From positions 372,001 to 436,000 of the forward strand of contig CAJQTY010000001.1 of the NCBI GenBank assembly GCA_907163075.1: 64,000 nucleotides of DNA. Direction: 5' to 3'. The translations under genes and the position numbers were made by a program. The DNA is from an uncultured Rhodocyclaceae bacterium. Its GTDB lineage: Bacteria > Pseudomonadota > Gammaproteobacteria > Burkholderiales > Rhodocyclaceae. Under the pieces are notes generated by a model. The model had not been told where the DNA came from. It did no database searches and saw only the letters and a list, made by a program, of their open reading frames with translations. How positions within the stretch are numbered: the first letter of the stretch is position 1; each line of letters begins with the position of its first letter. Below are positions 39,893 to 51,200 of this stretch, in pieces.

Positions 39893-40723
39893 TCAGAAGC
39901 TTTCCCAGACCGGCGCCAGCCCCTGCGGGAAAGGCGCCAGCTTGCCGAGATCGACATAACTCTCGCCGGGGCCGTGGAAATCCGAACCGCAGGAGGCCAT
40001 AAAGCCGTACTCGCGGGCAAAGCGGGAGAACACCACCACGTTGTCGGCCGAGTGGCTGCCCGACACCACTTCGATAGCCTGCCCGCCGACACCCTTGAAC
40101 TCGTCGAAGAAACGGCGCAGTTCCGACCGCGAGAACTTGTAACGCCCCGGGTGAGCGACCGAGGCCACGCCGCCGGCGCCGCGGATCCAGCGCACCGCTT
40201 CTTCCAGCGTTGCCCAGCGGTGATCGACGTATCCGGGTCGTCCGGGCACGAGATAGGATTCGAACACGCTACGCATGTCCTTGCACACGCCGATTTCGAC
40301 AAGATAACGCGCGAAATGCGAGCGACTGATCAGGTTCGGGTTTTCGGCGTGGCCCATGGCGCCGTCGAAACACCCCGGAATGCCGATTTTCTCCAGCGCC
40401 GCCGCCATGCGCCGGGCGCGATCGACGCGCCCGGAACGGATCGCCGCCAGGCCGGCATTGAGCGCCTCGTCGTCGGCATCGAAGGCGAAGCCGAGGATAT
40501 GAACCTGCAGACCCAGCCACTCGATCGAGACTTCAACGCCATTGACGAAGCGCATGCCGAGCTCGTCGGCGACGGATCGCGCCGCTGTCAGACCGCTCAG
40601 TTCGTCGTGATCGGTCAAGGCCAGCATGTCGACGCCATTTTCCGCAGCACGGCGGACGACTTCGGCGGCCGGCAGCAAACCGTCGGACGCGGTGGAATGG
40701 CAGTGCAGATCAACGTTGTGCAT
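39893..40723 (-). CDS. PHP domain phosphoesterase (RnaM/YciV-type)
   Basis: The 276-residue protein has the PHP metal motifs: VDLHCHSTASDG, ALTDHDELSGL, GVEVSIEWLGLQVHILGF and VASVAHPGRY, CGSDFHGPGE. YciV homologues hydrolyse 3',5'-nucleoside bisphosphates and act as 5'-3' exonucleases on 5S rRNA in E. coli. ATG 40723 (MHNVDLHCHS) is chosen over a TTG three codons upstream. It is the first gene of its operon, divergent from the gcv operon. Confidence 0.88.
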   Translation of the reverse strand: MHNVDLHCHSTASDGLLPAAEVVRRAAENGVDMLALTDHDELSGLTAARSVADELGMRFVNGVEVSIEWLGLQVHILGFAFDADDEALNAGLAAIRSGRVDRARRMAAALEKIGIPGCFDGAMGHAENPNLISRSHFARYLVEIGVCKDMRSVFESYLVPGRPGYVDHRWATLEEAVRWIRGAGGVASVAHPGRYKFSRSELRRFFDEFKGVGGQAIEVVSGSHSADNVVVFSRFAREYGFMASCGSDFHGPGESYVDLGKLAPFPQGLAPVWESF

Positions 40724-40808
40724 GGGGAACAAACCAAAATAGCTGAAAAATCAGGCTGTCGATGATAGCACAGTGAACTCGCCGGCTCGCCGAACAGGAA
40801 CCCGCGCG

Positions 40809-41003
40809 CAGGGCAATCGCATGAATGTGACTGGAATGACCATTGGCCGGCTGATTCAAGCCTCGTCATTCCGGCGCGGGCCGGAATCCAGGTTTGCGGA
40901 GCACGCTCTGCGTCCCGGCGTGCGCCGGGGCGACAACTTTGGGGGTCGAATGAAGCTTGCGGAGCTTCAGCCAAATGACTCCGGGATTCATGCGATTGCC
41001 CTG
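40809..41003. mobile_element. 195-bp short repeat element, family B copy 2
   Basis: It has the same length, terminal CAGGGCAATCGCATGAATG (with the right end CATGCGATTGCCCTG) and interior TCATTCCGGCG...CCGGAATCC, GTTTGCGGAGCACG and GAAGCTTGCGGA as the copy at 6746. It is flanked by imperfect 16-bp direct repeats beginning AACAGGAAC (40793-40808 and 41004-41019, 13 of 16 identical). It lies about ten bases before the -35 box of the gcv promoter. Confidence 0.85.
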
Positions 41004-41012
41004 AACAGGAAC

Positions 41013-41042
41013 TTGCGGGCGCCGCCCTCCTCGCGCTATAGT
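41013..41042 (+). promoter_or_regulatory. Candidate promoter of the glycine riboswitch-gcv operon
   Basis: TTGCGG and TATAGT are separated by 18 bases, and transcription would start just before the first aptamer. The -35 box lies in the right flank of the family B repeat. Confidence 0.6.
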
Positions 41043-41045
41043 TCA

Positions 41046-41252
41046 GGCGCGAATGGGAGAGCGTGGGAGGCGTGCAAGAGCGAAGACCCACCGCCGAAGG
41101 CGCAATCCACCCGGAAACGCTCAGGCAAAAGGACCGTTTGTGCAATGAACTCTGGAGAGCGGCGCTGTGCATGTGGCGCCCACCGATGGGGCAACGTGGC
41201 CGGAAGCGACAGATCGGCCGCGACAATCTCTCAGGTATCAAGGACAGGGGGG
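41046..41252 (+). promoter_or_regulatory. Tandem glycine riboswitch (two aptamers)
   Basis: Aptamer 1 has GGGAGAGCGTGGGAGG, CACCGCCGAAGGCGCAA and CTCAGGCAAAAGGACC. Aptamer 2 has CTCTGGAGAGCGGCG, CACCGATGGGGCAA and TCTCAGGTATCAAGGACAG. These are the hallmark conserved boxes of the gcvT element. A terminator-like hairpin follows, so glycine binding probably permits read-through into the glycine cleavage genes. Confidence 0.96.
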
Positions 41253-41282
41253 TGAACTCGTTACGAGTTCGCCCTTTTTTTG
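41250..41282 (+). terminator. Expression-platform terminator of the glycine riboswitch
   Basis: GGGTGAACTCG and CGAGTTCGCCC form an 11-bp stem with a short TTA loop and are followed by T7. It directly abuts the second aptamer. Confidence 0.9.
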
Positions 41283-41323
41283 TTTCTGAACAATGTTTCA
41301 GCACCTTCTTTCAAGGGATTGAT

Positions 41324-42403
41324 ATGACACAGAAAACTGTCCTCAATGAGGCGCATCGCCGAGCCGGCGCCAAGATGGTCGATTTCGGCGGCTGGGACAT
41401 GCCGCTGCACTACGGCTCGCAGATCGAGGAACATCACGCGGTGCGCCGCGACAGCGGCATGTTCGACGTTTCGCACATGTGCGCCGTCGATGTCGCCGGA
41501 TCCGACGCCAGAGCCTTTCTGCTGCGCCTGATCGCCAACAACGTCGACAAGCTCCGGCTGCCGGGCAAGGCGCTCTACAGCGCCATGCTCAACGAGTCGG
41601 GCGGCGTCGTGGACGACCTCATCGTCTACTACATCGACGAGGCGCAATATCGCATTGTGGTCAATGCCGGCACGGCCGAGAAGGACCTGGCCTGGATGGC
41701 CGCCCGCCTCGCCGAATGGAAGCTCGAGGTGGCCGTCATCCCGCGCCGCGACCTGGCGATGATCGCCGTCCAGGGCCCCAACGCCAAGGCCAGGGTGTGG
41801 CAGGTGCTGCCAGCGACCCGGGCGGCCAGCGAAGCGCTCAAGCCTTTCTTCTCCGTCGCGGTCGGCGACTACTTCGTGGCCAGCACCGGCTATACCGGCG
41901 AGGACGGTTTTGAACTGACACTGCCGGCGAGCAAGGCGGAAGCGCTGTGGCAGGCTCTGGCCGACGCCGGCGTCAAGCCGATCGGCCTCGGCGCCCGCGA
42001 CACCCTGCGCCTGGAAGCCGGGATGAACCTGTACGGCCAGGACATGGACGAAACGGTATCGCCGCTCGACGCCGGCCTGGCGTGGACGGTCGATCTCGCA
42101 GCTCCGCGCGACTTCGTCGGCAAGGCCGCGCTGCTCGCCCGGCCGGCGCAGAAGCAGTTTCTCGGCCTGCTGCTGCTCGACCGCGGCGTGCTGCGCGCGC
42201 ACCAGAAAGTCGCCACGGCGCAGGGCGAAGGCGAAATCACCAGCGGCACCTTCTCGCCCACGCTGCAGCAGTCGGTCGCCCTCGCCCGCCTGCCGCTCGG
42301 CGTCGCCGTCGGCGATACGGTCAAGGTTGAAATTCGCGACAAGCAGTTGGCCGCGAGGGTGGTCAAACCCTGCTTCGTGCGCAATGGCAAGGCCTTGATC
42401 TGA
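41324..42403 (+). CDS. gcvT: Glycine cleavage system T protein (aminomethyltransferase)
   Basis: The 359-residue protein transfers the methylene group from lipoyl-bound glycine to tetrahydrofolate. It has [77 protein letters not shown] and [19 protein letters not shown] motifs across its length. ATG 41324 ([15 protein letters not shown]) has AAGGGA before it; the frame is open back through the riboswitch, but that part is leader. First gene of gcvTHP. Confidence 0.96.
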   Translation: MTQKTVLNEAHRRAGAKMVDFGGWDMPLHYGSQIEEHHAVRRDSGMFDVSHMCAVDVAGSDARAFLLRLIANNVDKLRLPGKALYSAMLNESGGVVDDLIVYYIDEAQYRIVVNAGTAEKDLAWMAARLAEWKLEVAVIPRRDLAMIAVQGPNAKARVWQVLPATRAASEALKPFFSVAVGDYFVASTGYTGEDGFELTLPASKAEALWQALADAGVKPIGLGARDTLRLEAGMNLYGQDMDETVSPLDAGLAWTVDLAAPRDFVGKAALLARPAQKQFLGLLLLDRGVLRAHQKVATAQGEGEITSGTFSPTLQQSVALARLPLGVAVGDTVKVEIRDKQLAARVVKPCFVRNGKALI

Positions 42404-42471
42404 AATCTGAATCCGGGCTGTTTCATGGCCCCAATAAACGCCGTTACAAACCTACTTTTCAGGAGCACACC

Positions 42472-42852
42472 ATGAACGTCCCGGCCAACCTCAAATATAC
42501 CAAGACCCACGAATGGGTTCGCGTTGAAGCTGACGGCACGATCACCGTCGGCATCACCGAGCATGCGCAGGACCTGCTGGGTGACCTCGTCTTCATCGAC
42601 CTGCCGGACGTCGGCAAGGAGGTGGCGGCGGAGCAGGAGATCGTCGTCGTCGAGTCGGTAAAAGCCGCCGCCGATGTCTACGCGCCGGTCGCCGGCACCG
42701 TCACCGAGGTCAACGGCCCGGTGGCCGACGCGCCCGAATCGGTCAACCAGGACGCCTACGCCGCCTGGTTGTTCAAGATGAAACCGGCCAATGTCGCCGA
42801 CGTGGACGCGCTGCTTGACGCCGCCGGCTACCTCGCCAGCGCGGCCGAATAG
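42472..42852 (+). CDS. gcvH: Glycine cleavage system H protein
   Basis: The 126-residue lipoyl carrier has the lipoylation site Lys64 in [16 protein letters not shown], with [20 protein letters not shown] before and [16 protein letters not shown] after. It shuttles the aminomethyl intermediate between GcvP, GcvT and Lpd. A well-placed AGGAG precedes the ATG. Confidence 0.97.
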   Translation: MNVPANLKYTKTHEWVRVEADGTITVGITEHAQDLLGDLVFIDLPDVGKEVAAEQEIVVVESVKAAADVYAPVAGTVTEVNGPVADAPESVNQDAYAAWLFKMKPANVADVDALLDAAGYLASAAE

Positions 42853-42987
42853 AGCGCTGACCGGGACGCGCATCGATGCCGCTGTCCAGGCCATACCGCG
42901 AAAGAACAAGTGCGGACGGCGCGTACCGGGCAGCCGCCCGGCCGACTTGCCGTCCGACCTGCCCGACCAATCCTGCCGGATCACGCC

Positions 42988-45864
42988 ATGCCACAGACTT
43001 TGCCCCTTAGCGCACTCGAACAGCGCGACGAGTTCATTTCCCGCCACATCGGTCCCTCGCCGGCCAACATCGGCGACATGCTGGCCGCCATTGGCGCACC
43101 CAGCCTCGACGCCCTGATCGAGCAGACGGTACCGGCGGCGATTCGCCTGCCGGCCCCGCTGCCGCTCGCCGATGCGCGGCCGGAAGCGGAAGCCCTGGCT
43201 GCACTGAAGTCCATCGCCGGCCGCAACAAGGTCAACAAATCGTTGATCGGCATGGGCTATTCCGACACGCTGACGCCCAAGGTCATCCTGCGCAACGTGC
43301 TCGAGAACCCCGGCTGGTACACCGCCTACACGCCGTACCAGGCGGAGATCGCGCAGGGCCGGCTCGAAGCGCTGCTCAACTACCAGCAGATGGTGATCGA
43401 TCTGACCGGGCTCGAACTGGCCAACGCGTCGCTGCTCGACGAGGCCACCGCCGCTGCCGAGGCCATGACCATGGCGCGCCGCGTCAGCAAGTCGAAGTCC
43501 AACCTCTTCTTCGTCGATGCCGCCTGCTTCCCGCAGACCATCGACGTCCTCAAGACGCGAGCCGGCTTTTTCGGCTTCGAGCTGGTTTTCGGCGCGCCGG
43601 AGGAAGCCGCGTTGCAGGAAGTCTTCGGCGCGCTCTTCCAGTATCCGAACGACGAAGGCGAAGTCATCGACCTCAGCGACCCGATCGCCGCCGTCAAGTT
43701 GCGCGGCGGCGTGGTGGCGGTGGCCTCCGACCTGATGGCGCTGGTGCTGCTCAAGTCGCCGGGCGCGATGGGCGCCGACATGGCGCTCGGCTCGTCGCAG
43801 CGCTTCGGCATTCCGATGGGCTTCGGCGGCCCGCATGCCGCCTTCTTCGCCACGCGCGACGAGCACAAGCGCTCGGTGGCCGGCCGCATCATCGGCGTGT
43901 CGGTCGATGCGCGCGGCAACAAGGCGCTGCGCATGGCGCTGCAAACCCGCGAACAGCACATCCGCCGCGAAAAGGCCAATTCCAATATCTGCACGTCGCA
44001 GGTGCTGCTCGCCAACATGGCCGGCATGTACGCCGTCTATCACGGGCCGCAAGGGCTGCGCGCCATCGCCGAGCGCATTCACCGGCTGACTACCATCCTC
44101 GCCCAGGGGCTCCGGCGCGCCGGGATCACGGTCCGCAACAAGCACTATTTCGACACCCTGCGCCTCGACCTCGGCGCCCGCGCCCTGACCGTCTATCAGG
44201 CGGCGCTTGGCGCCGGCTACAACATGCGTCAGGTCGGCGCCGGCATCCTCGGCATCGCGCTCAACGAGAAATCGACGCGCGACGATGTGGCCGCGCTGAT
44301 CCGCCTGATCGCCGGCGTGGCGCTCGACATCGAGACCTTCGACGCCCAGGTTCAGCAATCCGAACCGGCGCTGCCCAGGGCGCTGCGCCGTAGCGACGCG
44401 ATCCTCACGCACCCGGTGTTCAACAGCTACCACACCGAGCACGAGATGCTGCGCTACCTCAAGCGCCTGCAGAACAAGGATCTGGCGCTCGACCACTCGA
44501 TGATCTCGCTCGGCTCGTGCACCATGAAGCTCAATGCCACCAGCGAGATGATCCCGGTCACCTGGCCGGAATTCGGCGACCTCCACCCCTTCGCGCCGAT
44601 CGATCAGGCGCAGGGCTACATGGAAATGATCGCCGGGCTGGAAAGCTGGTTCAAGGTGGTGACCGGCTTCGACGCCATCTGCATGCAGCCCAACTCCGGC
44701 GCCCAGGGCGAGTACGCCGGCATCGTCGCCATCACGCGCTATCACGCCAGCCGCGGCGAGGGCCAGCGCAACATCTGCCTGATCCCGAAGTCGGCGCATG
44801 GCACCAACCCGGCCACCGCGCAGATGTGCGGCCTCACCATCGTCGTCGTCGATTGCGACGAAAACGGCAACGTCGATGCCGCCGACCTCAGGGCCAAGGC
44901 CGAGCAGCACGCCGCGCGCCTGGCCTGCCTGATGATCACCTACCCGTCGACGCATGGCGTCTTCGAAGAGGCCGTCCGCGACATCTGCGCCATCATCCAC
45001 GCCAACGGCGGCCAGGTGTACATGGACGGCGCCAACCTCAACGCGCAGGTCGGCCTCACCTCACCCGGTTTCATCGGCGCCGACGTCAGCCACATGAACC
45101 TGCACAAGACCTTCGCCATCCCGCACGGCGGCGGCGGGCCCGGGATGGGGCCGATCGGGCTGAAAGCCCACCTGGCGCCGTTCATGGCCAATCACGTGGT
45201 GCAGCCGGTCAGCGGCCCGCACACCGGGCAAGGCGCGGTTTCCGCCGCGCCCTGGGGCTCGGCCTCGATCCTGCCGATTTCGTGGATGTACATCGCGCTG
45301 CTCGGCGGTAAGGGACTCCGGCGCGCCACCGAAGTCGCCATCCTCAACGCCAACTATGTCGCCGCGCAACTTGGCCCGCACTACCCGGTGCTATACACCG
45401 GCAAGAACGGCCGCGTCGCCCACGAGTGCATTCTCGACATCCGCCCGATCAAGGCGGCCACCGGCATCGCCGAGATCGACATCGCCAAGCGCCTGATGGA
45501 TTACGGCTTCCACGCGCCTACGGTGAGCTTCCCGGTGGCCGGCACGATCATGGTCGAGCCAACCGAGTCGGAATCGAAGGCCGAACTCGACCGCTTCATC
45601 GCCGCCATGACGGCCATCCGCGAGGAAATCCGCAAGATCGAACAGGGCGTCTGGCCGGCCGACAACAACCCGCTAAAGAACGCGCCGCATACGCAGGCCG
45701 ACATCGTCGACGCCGACTGGCAGCGCCCGTACAGCCGCGCCGAAGCGGTCTTCCCGATGCCCTGGGTGGCGGCCAACAAGTTCTGGCCGAGCGTCAACCG
45801 CATCGACGACGTGTATGGCGACCGCAACCTGTTCTGCGCCTGCCCGCCGATGGATGATTATTGA
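42988..45864 (+). CDS. gcvP: Glycine dehydrogenase (decarboxylating), P protein
   Basis: The 958-residue PLP enzyme decarboxylates glycine and loads the H-protein. Both halves are fused in one chain: the N-terminal half has [18 protein letters not shown] and [19 protein letters not shown], and the C-terminal half has [20 protein letters not shown] and the PLP-lysine motif [18 protein letters not shown] (Lys707). ATG 42988 matches the family start; the 26 in-frame codons before it do not. It is third in gcvTHP; lpd is not in this window. Confidence 0.96.
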   Translation: MPQTLPLSALEQRDEFISRHIGPSPANIGDMLAAIGAPSLDALIEQTVPAAIRLPAPLPLADARPEAEALAALKSIAGRNKVNKSLIGMGYSDTLTPKVILRNVLENPGWYTAYTPYQAEIAQGRLEALLNYQQMVIDLTGLELANASLLDEATAAAEAMTMARRVSKSKSNLFFVDAACFPQTIDVLKTRAGFFGFELVFGAPEEAALQEVFGALFQYPNDEGEVIDLSDPIAAVKLRGGVVAVASDLMALVLLKSPGAMGADMALGSSQRFGIPMGFGGPHAAFFATRDEHKRSVAGRIIGVSVDARGNKALRMALQTREQHIRREKANSNICTSQVLLANMAGMYAVYHGPQGLRAIAERIHRLTTILAQGLRRAGITVRNKHYFDTLRLDLGARALTVYQAALGAGYNMRQVGAGILGIALNEKSTRDDVAALIRLIAGVALDIETFDAQVQQSEPALPRALRRSDAILTHPVFNSYHTEHEMLRYLKRLQNKDLALDHSMISLGSCTMKLNATSEMIPVTWPEFGDLHPFAPIDQAQGYMEMIAGLESWFKVVTGFDAICMQPNSGAQGEYAGIVAITRYHASRGEGQRNICLIPKSAHGTNPATAQMCGLTIVVVDCDENGNVDAADLRAKAEQHAARLACLMITYPSTHGVFEEAVRDICAIIHANGGQVYMDGANLNAQVGLTSPGFIGADVSHMNLHKTFAIPHGGGGPGMGPIGLKAHLAPFMANHVVQPVSGPHTGQGAVSAAPWGSASILPISWMYIALLGGKGLRRATEVAILNANYVAAQLGPHYPVLYTGKNGRVAHECILDIRPIKAATGIAEIDIAKRLMDYGFHAPTVSFPVAGTIMVEPTESESKAELDRFIAAMTAIREEIRKIEQGVWPADNNPLKNAPHTQADIVDADWQRPYSRAEAVFPMPWVAANKFWPSVNRIDDVYGDRNLFCACPPMDDY

Positions 45865-45878
45865 CGGAAACCGCCCCC

Positions 45879-46094
45879 ATGCCGCGCCGCGTGCGACTGT
45901 ACGTGAACGGCGCCCTTATCCTGCTCGCCGGTCTGCTGGGCGCCACCGCGGTCTATCTGACAGCGGCCGATGGGGATAGCGATGCCGTCGCCGATGAAAT
46001 CGTCGATGGCGTGGCCTACCCGGTCGCGGTCCACGATGCCAAGGCCTACCGCCACGATCTGGAGCGTTTCGGCGGCCAGGCGAAACCTCCCTAA
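45879..46094 (+). CDS. Small single-pass membrane protein
   Basis: The 71-residue product has one N-terminal membrane helix (LYVNGALILLAGLLGATAVYL) and a short acidic exported tail. No family is recognised. It starts 14 bases after gcvP, suggesting read-through expression; an alternative TTG start overlaps the gcvP stop. Its stop lies at the left end of the family A repeat. Function unknown. Confidence 0.5.
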   Translation: MPRRVRLYVNGALILLAGLLGATAVYLTAADGDSDAVADEIVDGVAYPVAVHDAKAYRHDLERFGGQAKPP

Positions 46095-46271
46095 TGTGGT
46101 GTTGCATGAAGTCTGGAACTTATGCAATCAGCCGGTAGGGCGGAAAAGCGCAGCGCCTTCCGGCATTTAAGCCCATTCGGCGGATGACGCTACGCTTATC
46201 CGCCCTAAACAGCTTAAAGCCGAACCTGCGCACCTTTGAAATAAGCGTCATTTAGGTCGCATCACTACACT
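46093..46271. mobile_element. Family A repeat copy 2 with imperfect terminal inverted repeats
   Basis: The left end AATGTGGTGTTGCA and the right end TGCATCACTACACT (inverse AGTGTAGTGATGCGA) pair imperfectly, as in a short non-autonomous element. The interior carries a hairpin-forming TAGGGCGGA...TCCGCCCTA palindrome. It aligns with 7441-7591. Confidence 0.72.
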
Positions 46272-46429
46272 GGCGCCGGTCGCCGACGGTCATCAGCGAG
46301 GCGCTCAGGATAATGGCTTCGGCCGCTAACTCCGTACACGCTTTGCGGTAACATGAAACCCCTGACCAGCAACGGCGCACGAACTTAACCAACCGGCCGC
46401 GCGACCGGTCAAACGAGAGGAACGCAAAG
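46272..46429. other. Spacer upstream of the glutathione peroxidase gene
   Basis: No gene, RNA or repeat could be recognised. It should hold the promoter of the peroxidase gene. Confidence 0.4.
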
Positions 46430-46921
46430 ATGAGCGGAATACGCTACGAACTGTCCGAATTCAGCGCAGAACGCCTGCAAGGAGGCAATCAGTCATTTGC
46501 CGACTACGCCGGCAAGGTCCTGCTTATCGTCAACACGGCCAGCCACTGCGGGTTCACACCGCAATACGCCGGCCTGGAAGCGCTCTACCAGCGCTACCGG
46601 GAGCGCGGACTGGAGATTCTCGGCTTCCCGTGCAACCAGTTTGGCGCCCAGGAACCCGGCGACGCTGCTGAAATTGGCAGCTTCTGCGAGAAGAATTACG
46701 GCGTCAGCTTTCCGATGTTCGCCAAGATCGACGTCAATGGCGACGACACGCATCCGCTCTACCAGCACCTGAAGAGTTCGGCGCGCGGCCTGCTCGGCAG
46801 CGAAGGCATCAAGTGGAATTTCACGAAGTTCCTGGTCAACCGCGAAGGCGAAGTCGTCAAGCGCTACGCCCCCGCCCTGGCGCCAGAAGCAATTGCCAAG
46901 GACATCGAGGCGCTGCTCTGA
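46430..46921 (+). CDS. Glutathione peroxidase family protein (BtuE-like)
   Basis: The 163-residue thioredoxin-fold peroxidase has Cys40 in ASHCGFTPQY as the peroxidatic residue (cysteine, not selenocysteine), Gln70 in FPCNQFGAQEP and Trp129-Asn130 in IKWNFTKFLV, completing the catalytic tetrad. A further Cys (SFCEKNYG) may be the resolving thiol, as in thioredoxin-dependent homologues. It reduces organic hydroperoxides, probably in the cytoplasm. GAGAGGAA ribosome site precedes the ATG. Confidence 0.92.
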   Translation: MSGIRYELSEFSAERLQGGNQSFADYAGKVLLIVNTASHCGFTPQYAGLEALYQRYRERGLEILGFPCNQFGAQEPGDAAEIGSFCEKNYGVSFPMFAKIDVNGDDTHPLYQHLKSSARGLLGSEGIKWNFTKFLVNREGEVVKRYAPALAPEAIAKDIEALL

Positions 46922-47121
46922 GCCGGCCCCCGTAACGGCGGTCTACGGGGACGGCCCGGCACGGCGCCGGGCCGAAAGCCGGCACTGGCGAGCGGCGCCG
47001 CAAAGCCCGGCGATCCTGCGGCGCAAGAACGACCCGAGACCGGAGGTGATCCGGTTTAACATTCGAAACGATTCCCCAAGCTCACCAACACTGACCAAAG
47101 CACACTCAAGAGAAAATTTTC

Positions 47122-48246
47122 ATGATCAACTTGTCCCACCGCCAAACGCTGGGTGCGGTCGTCGGCGCTGGCGTCGTCATTGCGGCGCTGGCCTGGCTGT
47201 CGGCCTCGACCGCCGCCGAAACCGCCGCGCCGAAAGCCGCCAAAGCCGCGCTGACCGTCTCCGTGACGCGCGCCGAGCACAGTGAATGGCCGCTGACGCT
47301 GCTCGCCAACGGCAACATCGCGGCATGGCAGGAAGCCATCATCGGCGCCGAGGCCGGCGGTCTACGCCTGAGCGAAGTGCTGGTCAACGTCGGCGACCGC
47401 GTGCGCAAGGGGCACCTGCTGGCGCGCCTGCAGAACGCGACGGTCGCCGCCGAGGTCGAACAGACCCGCGCCAGCCTGCAGGAAGCCGTTGCGACGCAGG
47501 CCGAGGCCACCGCCAACGCCGACCGCGCGCGCCAGTTTCAGTCTACGGGAATGATGAGCAAGCAGCAGATCAACCAGTGGCTGACCGCCGAGCAGACGAC
47601 GCGCGCGCGCGTCGCCGTGCTCAAGGCAAAACTCAGGTCCGACGAAATACGCCTGGCGCAGACCTACGTGAAAGCGCCGGACGACGGCTCGATTTCGGCG
47701 CGCCTGGCCACCGTCGGCGCGGTTGTCCAGTCTGGCCAGGAACTGTTCCGCCTGATTCGGCGCGACCGCCTGGAATGGCGGGCCGAGGTGCCGGCCAGCG
47801 ACCTTGCGCGCCTGAAGCCCGGCATGAAGGCAACGATCTTCACCGCCAGCGGCGCGTCGGTGCCGGGCACCATCCGCATGCTGGCGCCGACGATCGATGC
47901 GCAGACGCGCAACGGGCTGGTGTACGTCGACATCACCGAGGTTCAGGACGCCAGGGCTGGAATGTTCGCGCGCGGAGAGATCCAGCTTGGCCGCTCGGGC
48001 GCCCTGACGCTGCCGCAATCGGCGGTACAGATGCGCGATGGATTCCACTACGTGTTCCTGGCCGGCGCCGACGACAAGGTCATCCAGACCAAGGTGGCCG
48101 TCGGTCGCCGCGCGGGCGAGCGCATCGAGATCGCCAGCGGCATTGACGCCAAGCAGCGCGTGGTGGCGAGCGGCGTCGGCTTCCTCGCCGACGGCGACAC
48201 GGTGCGCGTGGTCGAAGCCGGCGCGGCGGCCGGCAAGGCTTTGTGA
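47122..48246 (+). CDS. RND efflux transporter periplasmic adaptor subunit
   Basis: The 374-residue membrane fusion protein has an N-terminal signal/anchor, a barrel-sandwich hybrid domain (VSVTRAEHSEWPLTLLANGN, LSEVLVNVGDRVRKGHLLAR), an alpha-helical hairpin (QTRASLQEAVATQAEATANA), the second half of the lipoyl domain (TYVKAPDDGSISARLATVGA) and beta-barrel segments. It links the inner-membrane pump to an outer-membrane channel. It is followed at 10 bases by the pump gene. Confidence 0.92.
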   Translation: MINLSHRQTLGAVVGAGVVIAALAWLSASTAAETAAPKAAKAALTVSVTRAEHSEWPLTLLANGNIAAWQEAIIGAEAGGLRLSEVLVNVGDRVRKGHLLARLQNATVAAEVEQTRASLQEAVATQAEATANADRARQFQSTGMMSKQQINQWLTAEQTTRARVAVLKAKLRSDEIRLAQTYVKAPDDGSISARLATVGAVVQSGQELFRLIRRDRLEWRAEVPASDLARLKPGMKATIFTASGASVPGTIRMLAPTIDAQTRNGLVYVDITEVQDARAGMFARGEIQLGRSGALTLPQSAVQMRDGFHYVFLAGADDKVIQTKVAVGRRAGERIEIASGIDAKQRVVASGVGFLADGDTVRVVEAGAAAGKAL

Positions 48247-48256
48247 GGACCCGCCG

Positions 48257-51200
48257 ATGAACGTTTCATCGTGGTCGATCCGCAATCCGATTCCGGCGGT
48301 CCTGCTCTTCCTGCTGCTCACGCTAGTCGGACTGGTCAGTTTCAGCGCGATGAAGATCCAGAATTTCCCCGACATCGATCTGCCAATGGTGATCGTCACC
48401 GCCTCGCTACCCGGCGCCTCGCCAGCGCAACTGGAAACCGAGGTGGCGCGCAAGATCGAAAACTCGGTCGCCACGCTGCAGGGGGTCAAGCACATCTACA
48501 CCAAGGTGCAGGACGGCACGGTCACCATCACCATCGAATTCGTACTCGAGAAAGTCACACAGGAAGCCACCGAGGAAGTGCGCGACGCGATCGCCCGGGT
48601 GCGTTCCGACCTGCCCGGCGAAATGCGCGACCCGATCGTTTCCAAGTCCAACCTGGCCGGCACGCCGGTGCTCACGTACACCGTCGCGTCGACCAAGATG
48701 GACGACGTGGCGCTGTCGTGGTTTGTCGACAATGACGTGGCCAAGGCCATGCTCAGCGTCAAGGGCGTCGGCGCGGTGGCGCGCGTCGGCGGCGTCGATC
48801 GTCAGGTGCGCGTCGAGCTCGACCCCGACAAGCTGCTGGCGCTGAAAGCCACGGCCGCGGACATTTCGCGCCAGCTGCGCCTGGTGCAGCAGGAAGCGTC
48901 GGGCGGACGCACCGACGTTGGCGGCGCCGAGCAGTCGGTGCGCACCATCGCCACCGTGCAGACGGCCGACGAACTGGCGGCAATGGAAATCTCCCTCTCC
49001 GATGGCCGCCACATTCGCCTCGGCCAGGTCGCGTCGGTGCAGGACACCGTCGCCGAGCGGCGCAGCATCGCCCTGCTCAACGGGCAGCCGGTGGTCGGCT
49101 TCGAGCTGGTGCGCAGCCTCGGCGCCAGCGAAGTGAGCGTGATGAACGGCGCCCGCGCCGAACTGCAGCGGATGCAGGAGCGCCATCCCGACATCGTCGT
49201 CACCGAGGCCTTCAACTTCGTCAACCCGGTCGTCGAAAACTACGAAGGCTCGATGTGGTTGATGTACGAAGGCGCCCTGCTCGCCGTGCTGGTCGTCTGG
49301 TACTTCCTGCGCGACTGGCGGGCCACACTGGTTTCGGCGACAGCCCTGCCGCTCTCGATCATCCCGACCTTCGGCGTCATGTACATTTTTGGCTTCACGA
49401 TCAACGTCGTCACGCTGCTCTCGCTTTCACTGGTGATCGGCATCCTGGTCGACGACGCGATCGTCGAGATCGAAAACATCATCCGCCATCTGCAGATGGG
49501 CAAATCGCCCTACCAGGCGGCCATGGAGGCGGCCGACGAGATCGGCCTGGCGGTGATCGCCACCACCTTCACGCTGATCGCCGTGTTTTTGCCGACCGCC
49601 TTCATGACCGGCATCGTCGGCAAATTTTTCGTGCAATTCGGCTGGACGGCGGCGATTTCGGTCTTCTTCTCGCTGGTCGTGGCGCGCATGCTGACGCCGA
49701 TGATGGCCGCCTACATCCTGCGGGCGAAGACCAAGGGCCACCCGCAAGCCGCCTGGGAGCGCCTGTACATGCGGGCTGCGGCATGGTGCCTGAAGCACCG
49801 TGGCAGCACCACGCTATTCACGGTACTGTTCTTCGTTGGCGTGCTGGTCGGCCTGACACCGCTCCTGCCGACCGGCTTCATGCCGCCCGACGACCTGTCG
49901 CAAACGCAGGTCACCCTGCGCCTGCCGCCCGGCAGCACCTTCGCGCAAACCTATGCCGTGACGCAGCGCGCCGAGGCGCTGATCAAGCAGCATCCGCAGG
50001 TCCGCGTGATCTACACCACCATCGGCGGCGGCGCCTCGGGCAGCGATCCCTTCGACCCCAGCGTGGCGGCCGATGTCACCAAATCGACGCTGACCATCAA
50101 TCTGACCAATCGCAAGGAACGTCCGGGGATCAGCAAGCAATCCGTCGAAGCCGACTTCCGGCGCCTGCTCGAGGACCTACCCGGCGCTCGCGTCAAGGTT
50201 GGACTCGGCGGCTCGAACGAGAAATACATCCTGGCCCTGGTCGGCGACGACGGCCGCGTGTTGACCGAGCACGCGCGCGCGGTGGAGCGCGAACTGCGCA
50301 CGCTGCCCGGCATCGGCGCCGTTACCTCCAGCTCCAGCCTGGTGCGGCCGGAAGTGATCGTTCGCACGGACTTCGCCCGGGCCGCCGACCTCGGCGTTTC
50401 GTCGGCGACCATCGCCGACACGCTGCGCATCGCCACGGCCGGCGACTACGACCAGGGTCTGGCCAAGCTGAATCTCGCGCAGCGCCAGATTCCGGTAGTC
50501 GTCAAACTGCGCGACGAGGCGCGCCAGGACTTCGATCTGCTGGCGCGCCTCGCCGTGCCCGGCACGCACGGCCCGGTACTGCTCGGCAACGTGGCGACCA
50601 TCGAACTGGGCAGCGGCCCGGCGCAGATCGACCGCTACGACCGCGTGCGCAACGTGAATATAGAAGTCGAGCTGAACGGGCAGCCGCTCGGCGAAATCGA
50701 GGCCCGCGCCATGGAGTTGCCCGCTCTGAAGCAGTTGCCTCCCGGTGTCAGCGTCAAGGCCGTCGGCGATGCGGAGGCCATGGGCGAGCTGTTCGAGGGC
50801 TTCAGCCTGGCCATGTTGACCGGCGTGCTCTGCATCTACATCGTGCTGGTCCTGCTGTTCAAGGATTTCGTGCAGCCGGTAACGATTCTGGCGGCGCTGG
50901 TGCTGTCCGTCCCCGGCGCCATCCTGGCCCTGTTCATCACGCGCACCGCGCTGTCGATGCCGGCCATGATCGGGCTGATCATGCTCATGGGCGTAGCCAC
51001 CAAGAATTCGATCCTGCTCGTCGAATACGCCATCATGGCCCGCCGCCACCACGGCCTGAACCGCCTGGAGGCCCTGCTCGACGCCTGCCGCAAGCGCGCG
51101 CGGCCGATCGTGATGACGACCGTGGCGATGGGGGCCGGCATGTTCCCGATCGCCATCGGCCTCGGCAACGACCCGAGCTTCCGCGCGCCAATGGCGGTCG

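Noticed and set aside
41890-45000. 1036-codon open frame antisense to gcvH-gcvP
   Set aside because: It mirrors the GC-skewed third positions of gcvP, has repetitive R/G/A/V/D-rich composition and no family features; gcvP is unambiguous on the other strand.
46960-46985. GC-rich inverted repeat after the glutathione peroxidase gene as a terminator
   Set aside because: The GGCCCGG/CCGGGCC stem is not followed by a T tract.
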